Source: a virus. From it: a stretch of DNA of 60,203 nt. A model generated the notes under the pieces. The model saw only the letters and a list, made by a program, of their open reading frames with translations, had not been told where the DNA came from and searched no databases. The position numbers and the translations under genes were made by a program. The stretch lies in the IMG/VR virus record IMGVR_UViG_3300044624_002303, positions 1 through 60,203 of that record. The stretch is one strand, 5' to 3'. Of this stretch, positions 15,620 through 22,642 are shown one piece after another (position 1 is the first letter of the stretch; each line of letters begins with the position of its first letter).

Positions 15620-15646
15620 GGGCAGCGGTGCGTCAACACCCTGCCC
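15620..15646 (+). promoter_or_regulatory. strong hairpin after speD without T-tract
   Basis: GGGCAG/CTGCCC and GGTG/CACC form a 10-bp stem with one bulged C and a 6-nt loop. No U-run follows, so it is more likely a 3' stabiliser or a leader structure of the nuclease gene than a terminator. Confidence 0.45.
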
Positions 15647-15670
15647 ACGGCAACCAACATCACTGGTCAC

Positions 15671-16342
15671 ATGGACATCCTACCTGGTTTTAAGCTCTGC
15701 CGCAAAGGCTTGCATCAATACAAGCCAAGTGGTAATGGACGCGGCTGCCCTGAATGCATAAAAGCGTACGCACGAAACAAATACCAATCAGACCCTGTGT
15801 ACCGCAGTAAACGAATAGCAAGTGCACGAGAACAAGAACAAAAAAACCAAGAAAAATGTAACGAAAGAAAACGAAACAAATATAACAACGATCCGGTATT
15901 TAGAGAAAAACGCAAACAACAAATCAACAAACAAAAACGTCAACTCTGGCAAGAAAACTCTGTATGGAAAGAACGCAAAAAGGAACAAACAAAAAATTGG
16001 GTGCGTAATAATCAAGGCAAAAGAAACTACTACGAAAAACTAAAAAAGGCAAAAAGAAAACAATGCATCGCAGGTTGGGCAGACAAAAGAAAAATAAAAG
16101 AGTTTTACCAAGAAGCTTTTTGTTTATCCTCTCAGGGTGGCCTTAAGTACCAAGTTGATCACATTTATCCTTTGGTGTCACATTTTTTGTGTGGTTTACA
16201 TGTAGAAACAAATTTACAAATTTTAACAGCCCAAGAAAACGCATCAAAGGGTAATCGTAAATGGCCCGGTCAACTCGACTGCCAAAAGGGCTCAGTTTAC
16301 GATATATTTCCTAAAGAACTCACGGATCTCCTAGATGACTAA
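15671..16342 (+). CDS. HNH homing-type endonuclease
   Basis: 223 residues. An N-terminal zinc knuckle (CRKGLH...CPEC) is followed by a long Lys/Asn/Arg-rich, A-rich-coded segment (residues about 45-140). A C-terminal HNH core reads YQVDHIYPL, GLHVETNLQIL and NASKGNRKW. The Lys/Asn-rich middle has a base composition unlike the neighbours, a sign of recent acquisition. It sits between speD and the glycosyltransferase and overlaps the latter by 8 nt. Confidence 0.8.
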   Translation: MDILPGFKLCRKGLHQYKPSGNGRGCPECIKAYARNKYQSDPVYRSKRIASAREQEQKNQEKCNERKRNKYNNDPVFREKRKQQINKQKRQLWQENSVWKERKKEQTKNWVRNNQGKRNYYEKLKKAKRKQCIAGWADKRKIKEFYQEAFCLSSQGGLKYQVDHIYPLVSHFLCGLHVETNLQILTAQENASKGNRKWPGQLDCQKGSVYDIFPKELTDLLDD

Positions 16343-17612
16343 AAAGACTAAAGTGCTTTGGGTTGCAGATTTTGCAGCAATGACAGGGTTTGGTCGTGTA
16401 TCAAGTGGCGTGCTGCCGCGTTTAAAAGACGATTTTGAATTTATTGTCTTGGCTTGTAACTGGCATGGAGATCCTACGCCAGAACAAAAAGACTTCAAAA
16501 TGTATCCGGCATCTAATCGTTTTCAACAAGCGCCATTTGGTGAACAACGTATTCGTGAGATTGTTGAGCGTGAACAACCAGACATCGTGTTTAGCCTCAA
16601 CGATCCTTGGATCGTAAGTGAACAATACCGACAAATCGAAGACCTACATAAAGCCGGTAATTTTAAATTTGTCGGCTATCTCACAATGGATAGTTACAAC
16701 TGGATTGGAGGCATTGATCCACACATCAACGCTTGGGATGCGGTAGTTGCTTTTACAGAGTTTGGTGCTTATGAATTTGCAAAAGCAGGTATTAATCGAC
16801 CAATTGCTGTCATTCCACATGGAATTGATTGCAACTTGTTCTATCCAGTTGATCGTGATGAATGCCGCCGCAAGCTTGGATTAGAAAAAGATTTGTTTAT
16901 TGTTTTTAACGGAAACAGAAATCAATTCCGGAAACGGATTGATATTACAATCCAAGGTTTTGCCAAGTTTGCAGTTGGCAAGCCGGAAACCAAGCTTTAT
17001 CTCCATATGGGCCTGAAAGATCAAGGGTGGGACGTAATGGGTATATTTGCCAGGGAAATGTCCAAAGTTGGTTTGGACCCAAACAATCGCATCATTATGA
17101 CTACGCAGACGGATGGCCCTCCAAACGTATCGGTAGAAATGCTCAACACCATCTACAACGCATGTGATGTAGGCGTTAATACAACCAAAGGGGGTGGTTG
17201 GGAGCTTGTCAACTTTGAACACGCTGCCTGTGGTGTGCCGCAGGTAGTGCCTGACCATACGTCATGCAAAGAGATTTTTGAGGGCTATGGCGAACTGATC
17301 CGTTGTGACCACATCGATGTGGACACCAACTACGCACGTGAGATGCCATGCCCGTCCTCTGACCACCTTGCTGAGATCTTGGAGTACCTGTACCAAGACA
17401 AAGGCATTCGTGAATGGGTTGGCACACGCTGCCGGGAACGTGTGATGGATCCACAGTTCTCATGGGACACAGTTGCGTCTCAATTTGGCGGCATCTTTGA
17501 GGATGTCATGAACCAGGTTGATCATTCAGTCCCGGTTGAGATCAGTGAGAAGCCACGGAAACGGAAGAAAAGCCGGACTCTGCGGAAAGAGATGGCAGCC
17601 GCTGTAAGCTAA
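16335..17612 (+). CDS. glycosyltransferase family 4 protein
   Basis: 425 residues with a GT-B layout: N-terminal ADFAAMTGFGRVSSG, mid-protein VIPHGIDCNLFYP (nucleotide-sugar domain entry), and GWELVNFEHAACGVPQVV with the E-x7-E-type motif of GT4 retaining transferases. The C-terminus is basic (KPRKRKKSRTLRK). It probably transfers a hexose to phage DNA, virion or host surface glycan; the acceptor cannot be told. Followed by a strong terminator. Confidence 0.85.
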   Translation: MTKKTKVLWVADFAAMTGFGRVSSGVLPRLKDDFEFIVLACNWHGDPTPEQKDFKMYPASNRFQQAPFGEQRIREIVEREQPDIVFSLNDPWIVSEQYRQIEDLHKAGNFKFVGYLTMDSYNWIGGIDPHINAWDAVVAFTEFGAYEFAKAGINRPIAVIPHGIDCNLFYPVDRDECRRKLGLEKDLFIVFNGNRNQFRKRIDITIQGFAKFAVGKPETKLYLHMGLKDQGWDVMGIFAREMSKVGLDPNNRIIMTTQTDGPPNVSVEMLNTIYNACDVGVNTTKGGGWELVNFEHAACGVPQVVPDHTSCKEIFEGYGELIRCDHIDVDTNYAREMPCPSSDHLAEILEYLYQDKGIREWVGTRCRERVMDPQFSWDTVASQFGGIFEDVMNQVDHSVPVEISEKPRKRKKSRTLRKEMAAAVS

Positions 17613-17631
17613 TCAGGTCCAAGGGGACCAG

Positions 17632-17658
17632 GCCTCTGCATCTAGCAGGGGCTTTTTT
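17632..17658 (+). terminator. rho-independent terminator
   Basis: GCCTCTGC and GCAGGGGC form an 8-bp stem (one G-T) around ATCTA, followed by TTTTTT. It ends the 11.3-17.6 kb plus-strand operon. Confidence 0.9.
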
Positions 17659-17742
17659 GTGTCCACAAGAAGGTATGTGCGGCAAGTGAGGGAGTCAACC
17701 GCCTTGTATAAGGGAGACTACCCCCGTATTTACCATAAGGAA

Positions 17743-17860
17743 GTCGTGAGCAGTTTTTGTCGGAAAGTGTCTCTAATGAGAATGGCTCTCAGTATTAAGT
17801 GAGACGCAAATGAGACAAAACTAAGAAGTGAGACACTTTTCAAGAAAAACAGCTCACGAC
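17743..17860. repeat. 31-bp inverted repeat around a 56-nt loop
   Basis: GTCGTGAGC (17743-17751) pairs with GCTCACGAC (17852-17860) and AAAGTGTCTC (17764-17773) with GAGACACTTT (17830-17839). The 12-nt middle segments, with T5 opposite A5, pair with a few mismatches. The loop contains a smaller hairpin, TGAGA-ATGGC-TCTCA (17777-17791). It is a candidate structured RNA, origin or recombination site, not a simple terminator. Confidence 0.7.
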
Positions 17861-17967
17861 TCTAATATAGTAAATAAGTATGTAGACACCTTTAAATACC
17901 CCGCCACTACAGGTTTCTACCTGGGTAACGGTGTATACTTTCCTTGTTCAGCACCTCTCTATCCCTA

Positions 17968-18399
17968 GTGGCACGCACTTATCACGAAATGCCGCCCCTG
18001 TGGTGGCTACAAGAGCACCTAGAACTCACCTCTGACTACCTTTCCGGTCTCAAGTGGAAGACAGCCGGCCGCCTTCATGAACCCGGTGATCAAGCTGGAG
18101 TACTTCGCCCTGACGGCAGGTTCTATACCATCTCCTTGCTGGGTACAAAATATCCAGCGCATCGAGTGGTGTACTACTTGCGTACTGGTACAAATCCGGA
18201 GAATGCAGACGTACTACACGATAAGGACAACAACGCTCGTGACAACCGCCTAAAGCTGACCCTGTATCAACGCAGAACACTTCCTGCACCCAGGTACCGT
18301 CGCCGTGTCAGGAATGAAGAAGGCAACCTTGTTTTCAGAGATCCATACACCAACTACTCCTTTGTTTCCAAAAACCCAACTGAGACTCAACATGGCTGA
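17968..18399 (+). CDS. HNH endonuclease (HNH_3 type)
   Basis: 143 residues from GTG 17968; the frame is open from a TTG at 17944. PAHRVVYYLRTGTNPENADVLHDKDNN followed by ARDNRLKL is the HNH_3 core, closely like that of the HNH/AP2 protein at 5736-6293 but without the AP2 domain. The 3' end overlaps the next gene by 8 nt. A free-standing nuclease. Confidence 0.8.
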   Translation: MARTYHEMPPLWWLQEHLELTSDYLSGLKWKTAGRLHEPGDQAGVLRPDGRFYTISLLGTKYPAHRVVYYLRTGTNPENADVLHDKDNNARDNRLKLTLYQRRTLPAPRYRRRVRNEEGNLVFRDPYTNYSFVSKNPTETQHG

Positions 18400-19132
18400 C
18401 ATCACCAAGCAACTCATCAACGCTGCCAAATTAATTTCTATTGTTCCGTACATTCCTGACATCAATGAAATAGATGCTGATGAATTGGCATCACACGGTT
18501 TTTATCGTGGTTACTACTGCGTCCACGGCCATCGCATACGCCATAAAGAACAGCAGTGGTGTTATGAATGTGTACGTAAGATCCAAAGCAATGCCTGTGG
18601 TTTTGACATTAACTATCTCAACAAGAATTACAAAGCCAGACTATTGGGTCTCTGGAACCAGATCGCTGTTGGTGCGTGGGATGAGTGTTGGGAGGTTCCT
18701 TGGTTGGGAGGCAAACGCATACGTTTCCCTTCGTACCGCACGTTATATAACAACAAGACTAATGACAACATCAGTGTTCACAAAGCGATTTACCAATGCG
18801 CCTGGGGTGATGTTGGCAAAATGTTTGTGACACGCACATGCAAAAACAAAGCCTGTCTCAATCCTCTCCATCTAGTCTCAAGTTGGAATCGTACTTTTCC
18901 ACCTAAAACTATCCACCCATTTTGCGTTGAGTTTGATCCAGCAAAGTCAATGCATTATGCGCAAAATCAACTAAGAGATAAACCTCTCCCTATTATTGAA
19001 CAACAATACAAAAACACCATTCAACATCCGTTGGTACACAAAAATACCCCGGATTATGATGAAGAACAGGAGTTGTATTACGGTTCATATGTCCAGGAGT
19101 TCGGTAAGTCAACCACAAAGAACTCAGAATAA
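18392..19132 (+). CDS. HNH-like zinc-finger nuclease
   Basis: 246 residues from ATG 18392; the frame is open from 18305 but that part overlaps the upstream gene. A zinc knuckle (YCVHGHRIR...WCYEC) is followed by VHKAIYQCAWG and CKNKACLNPLHLVS. C-x2-NPxHL is the beta-beta-alpha metal finger of HNH_3-type nucleases. Probably another nuclease or a DNA-binding derivative. It overlaps the next gene by 44 nt. Confidence 0.65.
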   Translation: MADITKQLINAAKLISIVPYIPDINEIDADELASHGFYRGYYCVHGHRIRHKEQQWCYECVRKIQSNACGFDINYLNKNYKARLLGLWNQIAVGAWDECWEVPWLGGKRIRFPSYRTLYNNKTNDNISVHKAIYQCAWGDVGKMFVTRTCKNKACLNPLHLVSSWNRTFPPKTIHPFCVEFDPAKSMHYAQNQLRDKPLPIIEQQYKNTIQHPLVHKNTPDYDEEQELYYGSYVQEFGKSTTKNSE

Positions 19133-20006
19133 TCCTTTAAGTCTTGGTACGTTCAGTCAAACCTCACTGCGCTACCTTAAGGGAACTCTTGGACCACAGT
19201 GGAAAGTTGTTGGGCGTGCTGATACCAACCAAACATCTAATGGTGGTATTGGTGGAGGCACGTTCAATCATTGGTTTGTTGTCACACTTGCGGAACCTGG
19301 TTGGATCATTCTTACCAAGGGACCACCGCGTCCTAAGTACATTCAAGTTTCTGCCTATGACTTAGAAAAAAATCCAATCCAAGGCAATCCGATCTTTGAT
19401 GCGGATTCTGTTCAGATAGATACCAACGGTTCAACTTACATCCCGTATTTAGATACGGTGATGAGTGCGCAGTCTGATCTTTACAACACGTACATGCGCA
19501 ATCGCCTGGATCGAGGCGATGATCGTTACTATCCACTGAGTGCCGGTAGCTATCTCATCTGTGTTTCATCCACACGCAACGAAACACTTGAGTATGAACT
19601 TGGTGTTGTTATTGAATTCCCAGTTGACGAAACGTTTTTTGAGCTAGAAGATGTTGACGGTTCTGTTTGTTTACAAGAAACTGAAATTGATGCCCCAAGT
19701 ATTAATAGCCCTGTCTCTTCTGATATCCTTATTCCTCTTGGCGCCAATGCTTTTACTCAAACAAGTTGCACAATTGAAGCAGGTGTTACTGTAACCGTTT
19801 CCAATGGCTCTACATGGCTCATTGGTGAACGCATTCCAGTTGGTGATTTTGACAACTTTAAAATCATTCTTGAGGTAGGAGATGATGCGTATTACGACAC
19901 AATCCATGATCATTCACTGTCAGAATGGCAAGATGCATGGGAGAGGGAACACCAAGACACTGATCGCTTCCCTGAACTCTTTGTACCTTTGACTAACAGA
20001 CCATGA
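19089..20006 (+). CDS. putative virion structural protein
   Basis: 305 residues from the ATG at 19089 (MSRSSVSQPQ); the frame extends to 18996 inside the previous gene. Beta-rich and Gly/Asn-rich with no catalytic motif, for example SNGGIGGGTFNHWFVVTLAEPGW. I recall similar proteins from cyanophage structural sets, without certainty. Its stop overlaps the next ATG (ATGA). Confidence 0.55.
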   Translation: MSRSSVSQPQRTQNNPLSLGTFSQTSLRYLKGTLGPQWKVVGRADTNQTSNGGIGGGTFNHWFVVTLAEPGWIILTKGPPRPKYIQVSAYDLEKNPIQGNPIFDADSVQIDTNGSTYIPYLDTVMSAQSDLYNTYMRNRLDRGDDRYYPLSAGSYLICVSSTRNETLEYELGVVIEFPVDETFFELEDVDGSVCLQETEIDAPSINSPVSSDILIPLGANAFTQTSCTIEAGVTVTVSNGSTWLIGERIPVGDFDNFKIILEVGDDAYYDTIHDHSLSEWQDAWEREHQDTDRFPELFVPLTNRP

Positions 20007-20125
20007 TCAAACAACTACTTGCTTTGTTTCGCAAAAAACCACCTAAGCATTATCCACGTGTTGCGTGGTTGCGTTATTGTATAGAAAACCCTGACGCTCC
20101 AGGGTGTCGTATCTATGATGTCTAA
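20003..20125 (+). CDS. 40-aa protein ending CRIYDV
   Basis: Short basic N-terminus (MIKQLLALFRKKPPKHYPR) then AWLRYCIENPDAPGCRIYDV. Overlaps the preceding stop (ATGA) and the next start (TAATG). The Cys-x7-Cys C-terminal motif looks conserved-type and may be a small virion or assembly peptide, which is inference. Confidence 0.55.
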   Translation: MIKQLLALFRKKPPKHYPRVAWLRYCIENPDAPGCRIYDV

Positions 20126-20253
20126 TGGAACCAGAAAAGAAACCTGAGGTCAAAGAACTTAAGCCAAGGCCTGTTTACACGGAAGCAACTGAAAAAGACT
20201 GGGAAGACTTCTTTGCTGTGCAAGAAGATCTTGACAATTTATTTGATCGATGA
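20125..20253 (+). CDS. 42-aa acidic protein
   Basis: Begins MEPEKKPEVKELKPRP and ends DDL-rich. Coupled to the 40-residue ORF by TAATG. Disordered N-terminus, acidic C-terminus. No family recognised. Confidence 0.5.
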   Translation: MEPEKKPEVKELKPRPVYTEATEKDWEDFFAVQEDLDNLFDR

Positions 20254-20261
20254 CATCCAGT

Positions 20262-20267
20262 CTTACA
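20262..20267 (+). promoter_or_regulatory. TANAAT box (TACAAT)
   Basis: TACAATAAA 23-28 nt before the ATG at 20290, the plus-strand equivalent of the boxes seen before many minus-strand genes. No -35 hexamer evident. Confidence 0.35.
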
Positions 20268-20289
20268 ATAAAAGAAACGGGAAATACCC

Positions 20290-20454
20290 ATGCATTCCTT
20301 TAATCAGTATTTAGAAGTAGCACTGGCTATTCATGCTGCTTGTTCTGCTATCTGCGCTTTAACCCCGACACCTAAAGACGATAAACTTGTACGCAAGCTT
20401 TATCGGATCATTGAAATTGGTGGTCTTGTTATTGGTCGTACTAAACAGCGTTGA
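20290..20454 (+). CDS. small conserved-type hypothetical protein
   Basis: 54 residues. HAACSAICALTPTPKDDKLVRKLYRIIEIGG resembles a short protein I recall from cyanophage genomes; its function is unknown. The hydrophobic first half might associate with membrane. It converges on the minus-strand endolysin region. Confidence 0.6.
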   Translation: MHSFNQYLEVALAIHAACSAICALTPTPKDDKLVRKLYRIIEIGGLVIGRTKQR

Positions 20455-20616
20455 TTAATCAGGCAATGCCTGAAACCAAAATACGCACCCGCCTTGTTCT
20501 TCTACCCAATCTCTGGTTTCATATGCGTGCTCCTTTGGTAGGGTCACGCATTTTTTATCGTCTCCAATTTGCCAGCACATATTGACCCTTATGCGGGGCT
20601 CCTTGTATTTTTTCAC
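20455..20616 (-). CDS. small hypothetical protein
   Basis: 53 residues from GTG 20616, which falls 1 nt after the endolysin stop; the frame is open to 20688 inside the endolysin gene. Ends in WVEEQGGCVFWFQALPD. Probably the last gene of the endolysin transcript. No family recognised. Confidence 0.5.
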   Translation of the reverse strand: MKKYKEPRIRVNMCWQIGDDKKCVTLPKEHAYETRDWVEEQGGCVFWFQALPD

Positions 20617-20617
20617 G

Positions 20618-21628
20618 TCAGTAATCCCAGCGTACGCGTGGTTTGCCTTCTCTAATACCAAGATGCACGAATCCTTTTGGTGCACCATAGCCTAGCGAGT
20701 AAGGCCAGTTTTTGTCACACCAGTCTTGCACAGTGTAGACACTGACCCCATCAACGTAAAAGTCGATAGCTCCCTTGGAAGGAGCGCTGTAAGTGTGCTC
20801 ACTGTTTTTAGCACCTCCTACTTGTGCATTGATGGGTTCTGGACGAGAAGCACTGGTAATGATCAATGGCTTGTTACCAAACTGCTTACGTACTTTCTCA
20901 AGGAATAAACACAGTTCTTTTGCTGTGTCGCATTGATATTGCTTGGTAAAACGCCGAGCCTCCTGATTCAAAGTTAATTCACCGTACGTGATGTTAGGTG
21001 TGATCTTGTACGTGAATGGGCTCCAAGGATTGAAATTGTTGTTGTGTGGGTTGGCATCTTCTTTTTCTCCAATGTTTTGGAGTTGTCGATCCATGATCTG
21101 AATCAACTTGGTGGCGTAGTCAGGATCAGTTGCGTAGCCTTCTTTTACCAGTAAACGAGCGCATTCATTCCTGCTAGAGGCACGGTTTACGCCTTTAAAA
21201 CGCCCAAAGTCTTTGTACCAGCGATCAACAAGGTAACAAACACAGGTCTGTAGGTCGGGAAAATCAATAAAACCAGCTTTGATTGTGACCCATTGACCGT
21301 TGATGAATTCTTGAGTACTGACGTTAGAGCCCGATCCTTTTAAACCAAAGTAGTTGTTTTTACCAGATGTGTGTTTACCCCAGCCTGACTCAAGCGCCCA
21401 CTGTGCAGCAACACATTCAGGCCATTTAGCACCAGCTTGTTTTGCTGCTGCAAGAACACCATCCCAAGTGTTGGCGGTTTCTGGTTGAGGTTTTGGTTTA
21501 TTGCGGTATTTAACAGAAAAGAACTCCAGTGTCTCAGGTGTCAACTGAGATTGGAGCCATTCCCATGCGTCAATTTGATGCGGTTCTTCTACAAAAAACT
21601 TAGCAGCGTCCGTAAGTTTGATTGGCAT
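20618..21628 (-). CDS. two-domain endolysin: glucosaminidase + M15 peptidase
   Basis: 336 residues. The N-terminal domain (about 50-190) is a glucosaminidase: WPECVAAQWALESGWGKHTSGKNNYFGLKG holds the catalytic Glu, with YLVDRWYKDF and YATDPDYATKLIQIM further on. The C-terminal domain (about 215-336) is an M15-type peptidase: ITSASRPEPIN, VGGAKNSEHTYSAPSKGAIDFYV (zinc H and D) and FVHLGIREG (zinc H). It would cut both glycan and peptide bonds of peptidoglycan. A likely lysis enzyme, though no holin is adjacent. One of four wall hydrolases in the window. Confidence 0.88.
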   Translation of the reverse strand: MPIKLTDAAKFFVEEPHQIDAWEWLQSQLTPETLEFFSVKYRNKPKPQPETANTWDGVLAAAKQAGAKWPECVAAQWALESGWGKHTSGKNNYFGLKGSGSNVSTQEFINGQWVTIKAGFIDFPDLQTCVCYLVDRWYKDFGRFKGVNRASSRNECARLLVKEGYATDPDYATKLIQIMDRQLQNIGEKEDANPHNNNFNPWSPFTYKITPNITYGELTLNQEARRFTKQYQCDTAKELCLFLEKVRKQFGNKPLIITSASRPEPINAQVGGAKNSEHTYSAPSKGAIDFYVDGVSVYTVQDWCDKNWPYSLGYGAPKGFVHLGIREGKPRVRWDY

Positions 21629-21671
21629 ATCGACCTAGAGCTTTTGTATTACTCTAGATCAGGTCAATAAA

Positions 21672-22052
21672 CTACTTGGGGTTTACATAACCAATGCTGT
21701 ACGGCAATGGCGGAAGTGGATCGGGTGCGCCCCAGGGTAGTCCAAGCTCATGTGTTGGATGCAGAAGTTCTTGCAAGCGAGCTTCAATATCAGCTTCAAT
21801 TGCTTTTACTTCATCTGCACCTAGGGCATCACGGCACCAACCAACTGCAGTTTCCTTGTTAAGGCTGGTGTAAGGAACCCATTTCTTTGGATCTGCCGGA
21901 GAGAGCTCAACAATACCTGTTGTACTAACGGTATGTTTTCCTTCTGTTTTGTAGGCAGTCCAATGAATAGAAAAGACCTCACCACCTGGATAAGCAATGC
22001 TATCCGGCAGTTTACGGTCTAAGTTCCTAATACCCCACTTAACAGGATTCAT
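21672..22052 (-). CDS. DUF7936-like small protein, copy 1
   Basis: 126 residues. WGIRNLDRKLPDSIAYPGGEVFSIHWTAY, a central LSPADPKKWVPYTSLNKETAVGWCRDALG and a terminal HPTHELGLPW form the pattern of a small cyanophage family I recall as DUF7936. It is a paralogue of 22270-22593, separated from it by a 59-residue ORF, and has a Pro-rich C-terminal extension. Function unknown; proximity to the fibre genes suggests a virion accessory role. Confidence 0.7.
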   Translation of the reverse strand: MNPVKWGIRNLDRKLPDSIAYPGGEVFSIHWTAYKTEGKHTVSTTGIVELSPADPKKWVPYTSLNKETAVGWCRDALGADEVKAIEADIEARLQELLHPTHELGLPWGAPDPLPPLPYSIGYVNPK

Positions 22053-22055
22053 TGA

Positions 22056-22235
22056 TCACTCTTCTGTTTCAACCTTTTCTTCAGCTTGAGTCTCTTCCTC
22101 TGGAGCAAACTCAATCGTGTCAATCAATTGACCGATAAGGTTTGCAGAAAAAGCAATGAGGTTGCCGTCACCAGTGGCACGTGCAGAACCAAAGGAATTA
22201 ATGGCGCTAACTAGCTGAGACTTTGTGCAAGCCAT
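22056..22235 (-). CDS. small conserved-type hypothetical protein
   Basis: 59 residues beginning MACTKSQLVSAINSFGSAR and ending with an acidic tail. The first 40 residues look like two helices (LVSAINSF, LIGQLIDTIEF). I recall short cyanophage proteins of this type between fibre and DUF7936-like genes. Its stop lies 3 nt before the next ATG. Confidence 0.65.
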   Translation of the reverse strand: MACTKSQLVSAINSFGSARATGDGNLIAFSANLIGQLIDTIEFAPEEETQAEEKVETEE

Positions 22236-22269
22236 AATGAACAGATAACTTCAAAGAGTATAACAAAAA

Positions 22270-22593
22270 TCACCAGGGAACGCCAGATTCAGAAGTTGGA
22301 TGCAGTTTGGCTTGGATTTGGTTGTGCAATGCTTCTTCAATCGAAACAACTTGATCAACGCCAAGTGCTGCCAAGGTCCAGTTCACTGCTTCTTCTTTAG
22401 TGAGTTCACTAAAAGGAGTGAAGTTATCGGGGTCGGGTTCACCAAGGCCAACGCTGCCGTAACAACTGGCGGTTTCACCGTCTTCCTCGAGGGATGCAGT
22501 CCAATGGACGGTGTATACAGCGCCATCAGGACAGGTGTCACCATCAGGAAGATGACGTTCGAGGTTAGCAATATCCCAAACAGTGTTAGCCAT
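22270..22593 (-). CDS. DUF7936-like small protein, copy 2
   Basis: 107 residues from ATG 22593. WDIANLERHLPDGDTCPDGAVYTVHWTA, FTPFSELTKEEAVNWTLAALG and HPTSESGVPW line up with copy 1 along the whole length, showing a local duplication and divergence. TAAAAT (complement 22614-22619) lies upstream. Function unknown. Confidence 0.7.
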   Translation of the reverse strand: MANTVWDIANLERHLPDGDTCPDGAVYTVHWTASLEEDGETASCYGSVGLGEPDPDNFTPFSELTKEEAVNWTLAALGVDQVVSIEEALHNQIQAKLHPTSESGVPW

Positions 22594-22613
22594 AATCAAT
22601 GATGTTTTCTTTT

Positions 22614-22619
22614 ATTTTA
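22614..22619 (-). promoter_or_regulatory. TANAAT box (TAAAAT)
   Basis: GGTAAAATAAAAG on the minus strand 21 nt before the ATG of DUF7936-like copy 2. Member of the recurring box family; no -35 box. Confidence 0.4.
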
Positions 22620-22642
22620 CCAGGTGTGATTAGTGAGTAGGA

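Larger units (their letters stand above)
17613..17943. other. 331-nt intergenic region with a long inverted repeat
   Basis: Holds the terminator (17632-17658), the 31-bp imperfect inverted repeat (17743-17860) and several copies of GTGAG or ATGAG followed by AC. The downstream AT-rich stretch CTAATATAGTAAATAAG could contain a promoter. No ORF seen. Confidence 0.75.

Noticed and set aside
15606-15670. Terminator after speD
   Set aside because: Stem is strong but no T-tract follows, and the next genes continue in the same direction with overlaps.
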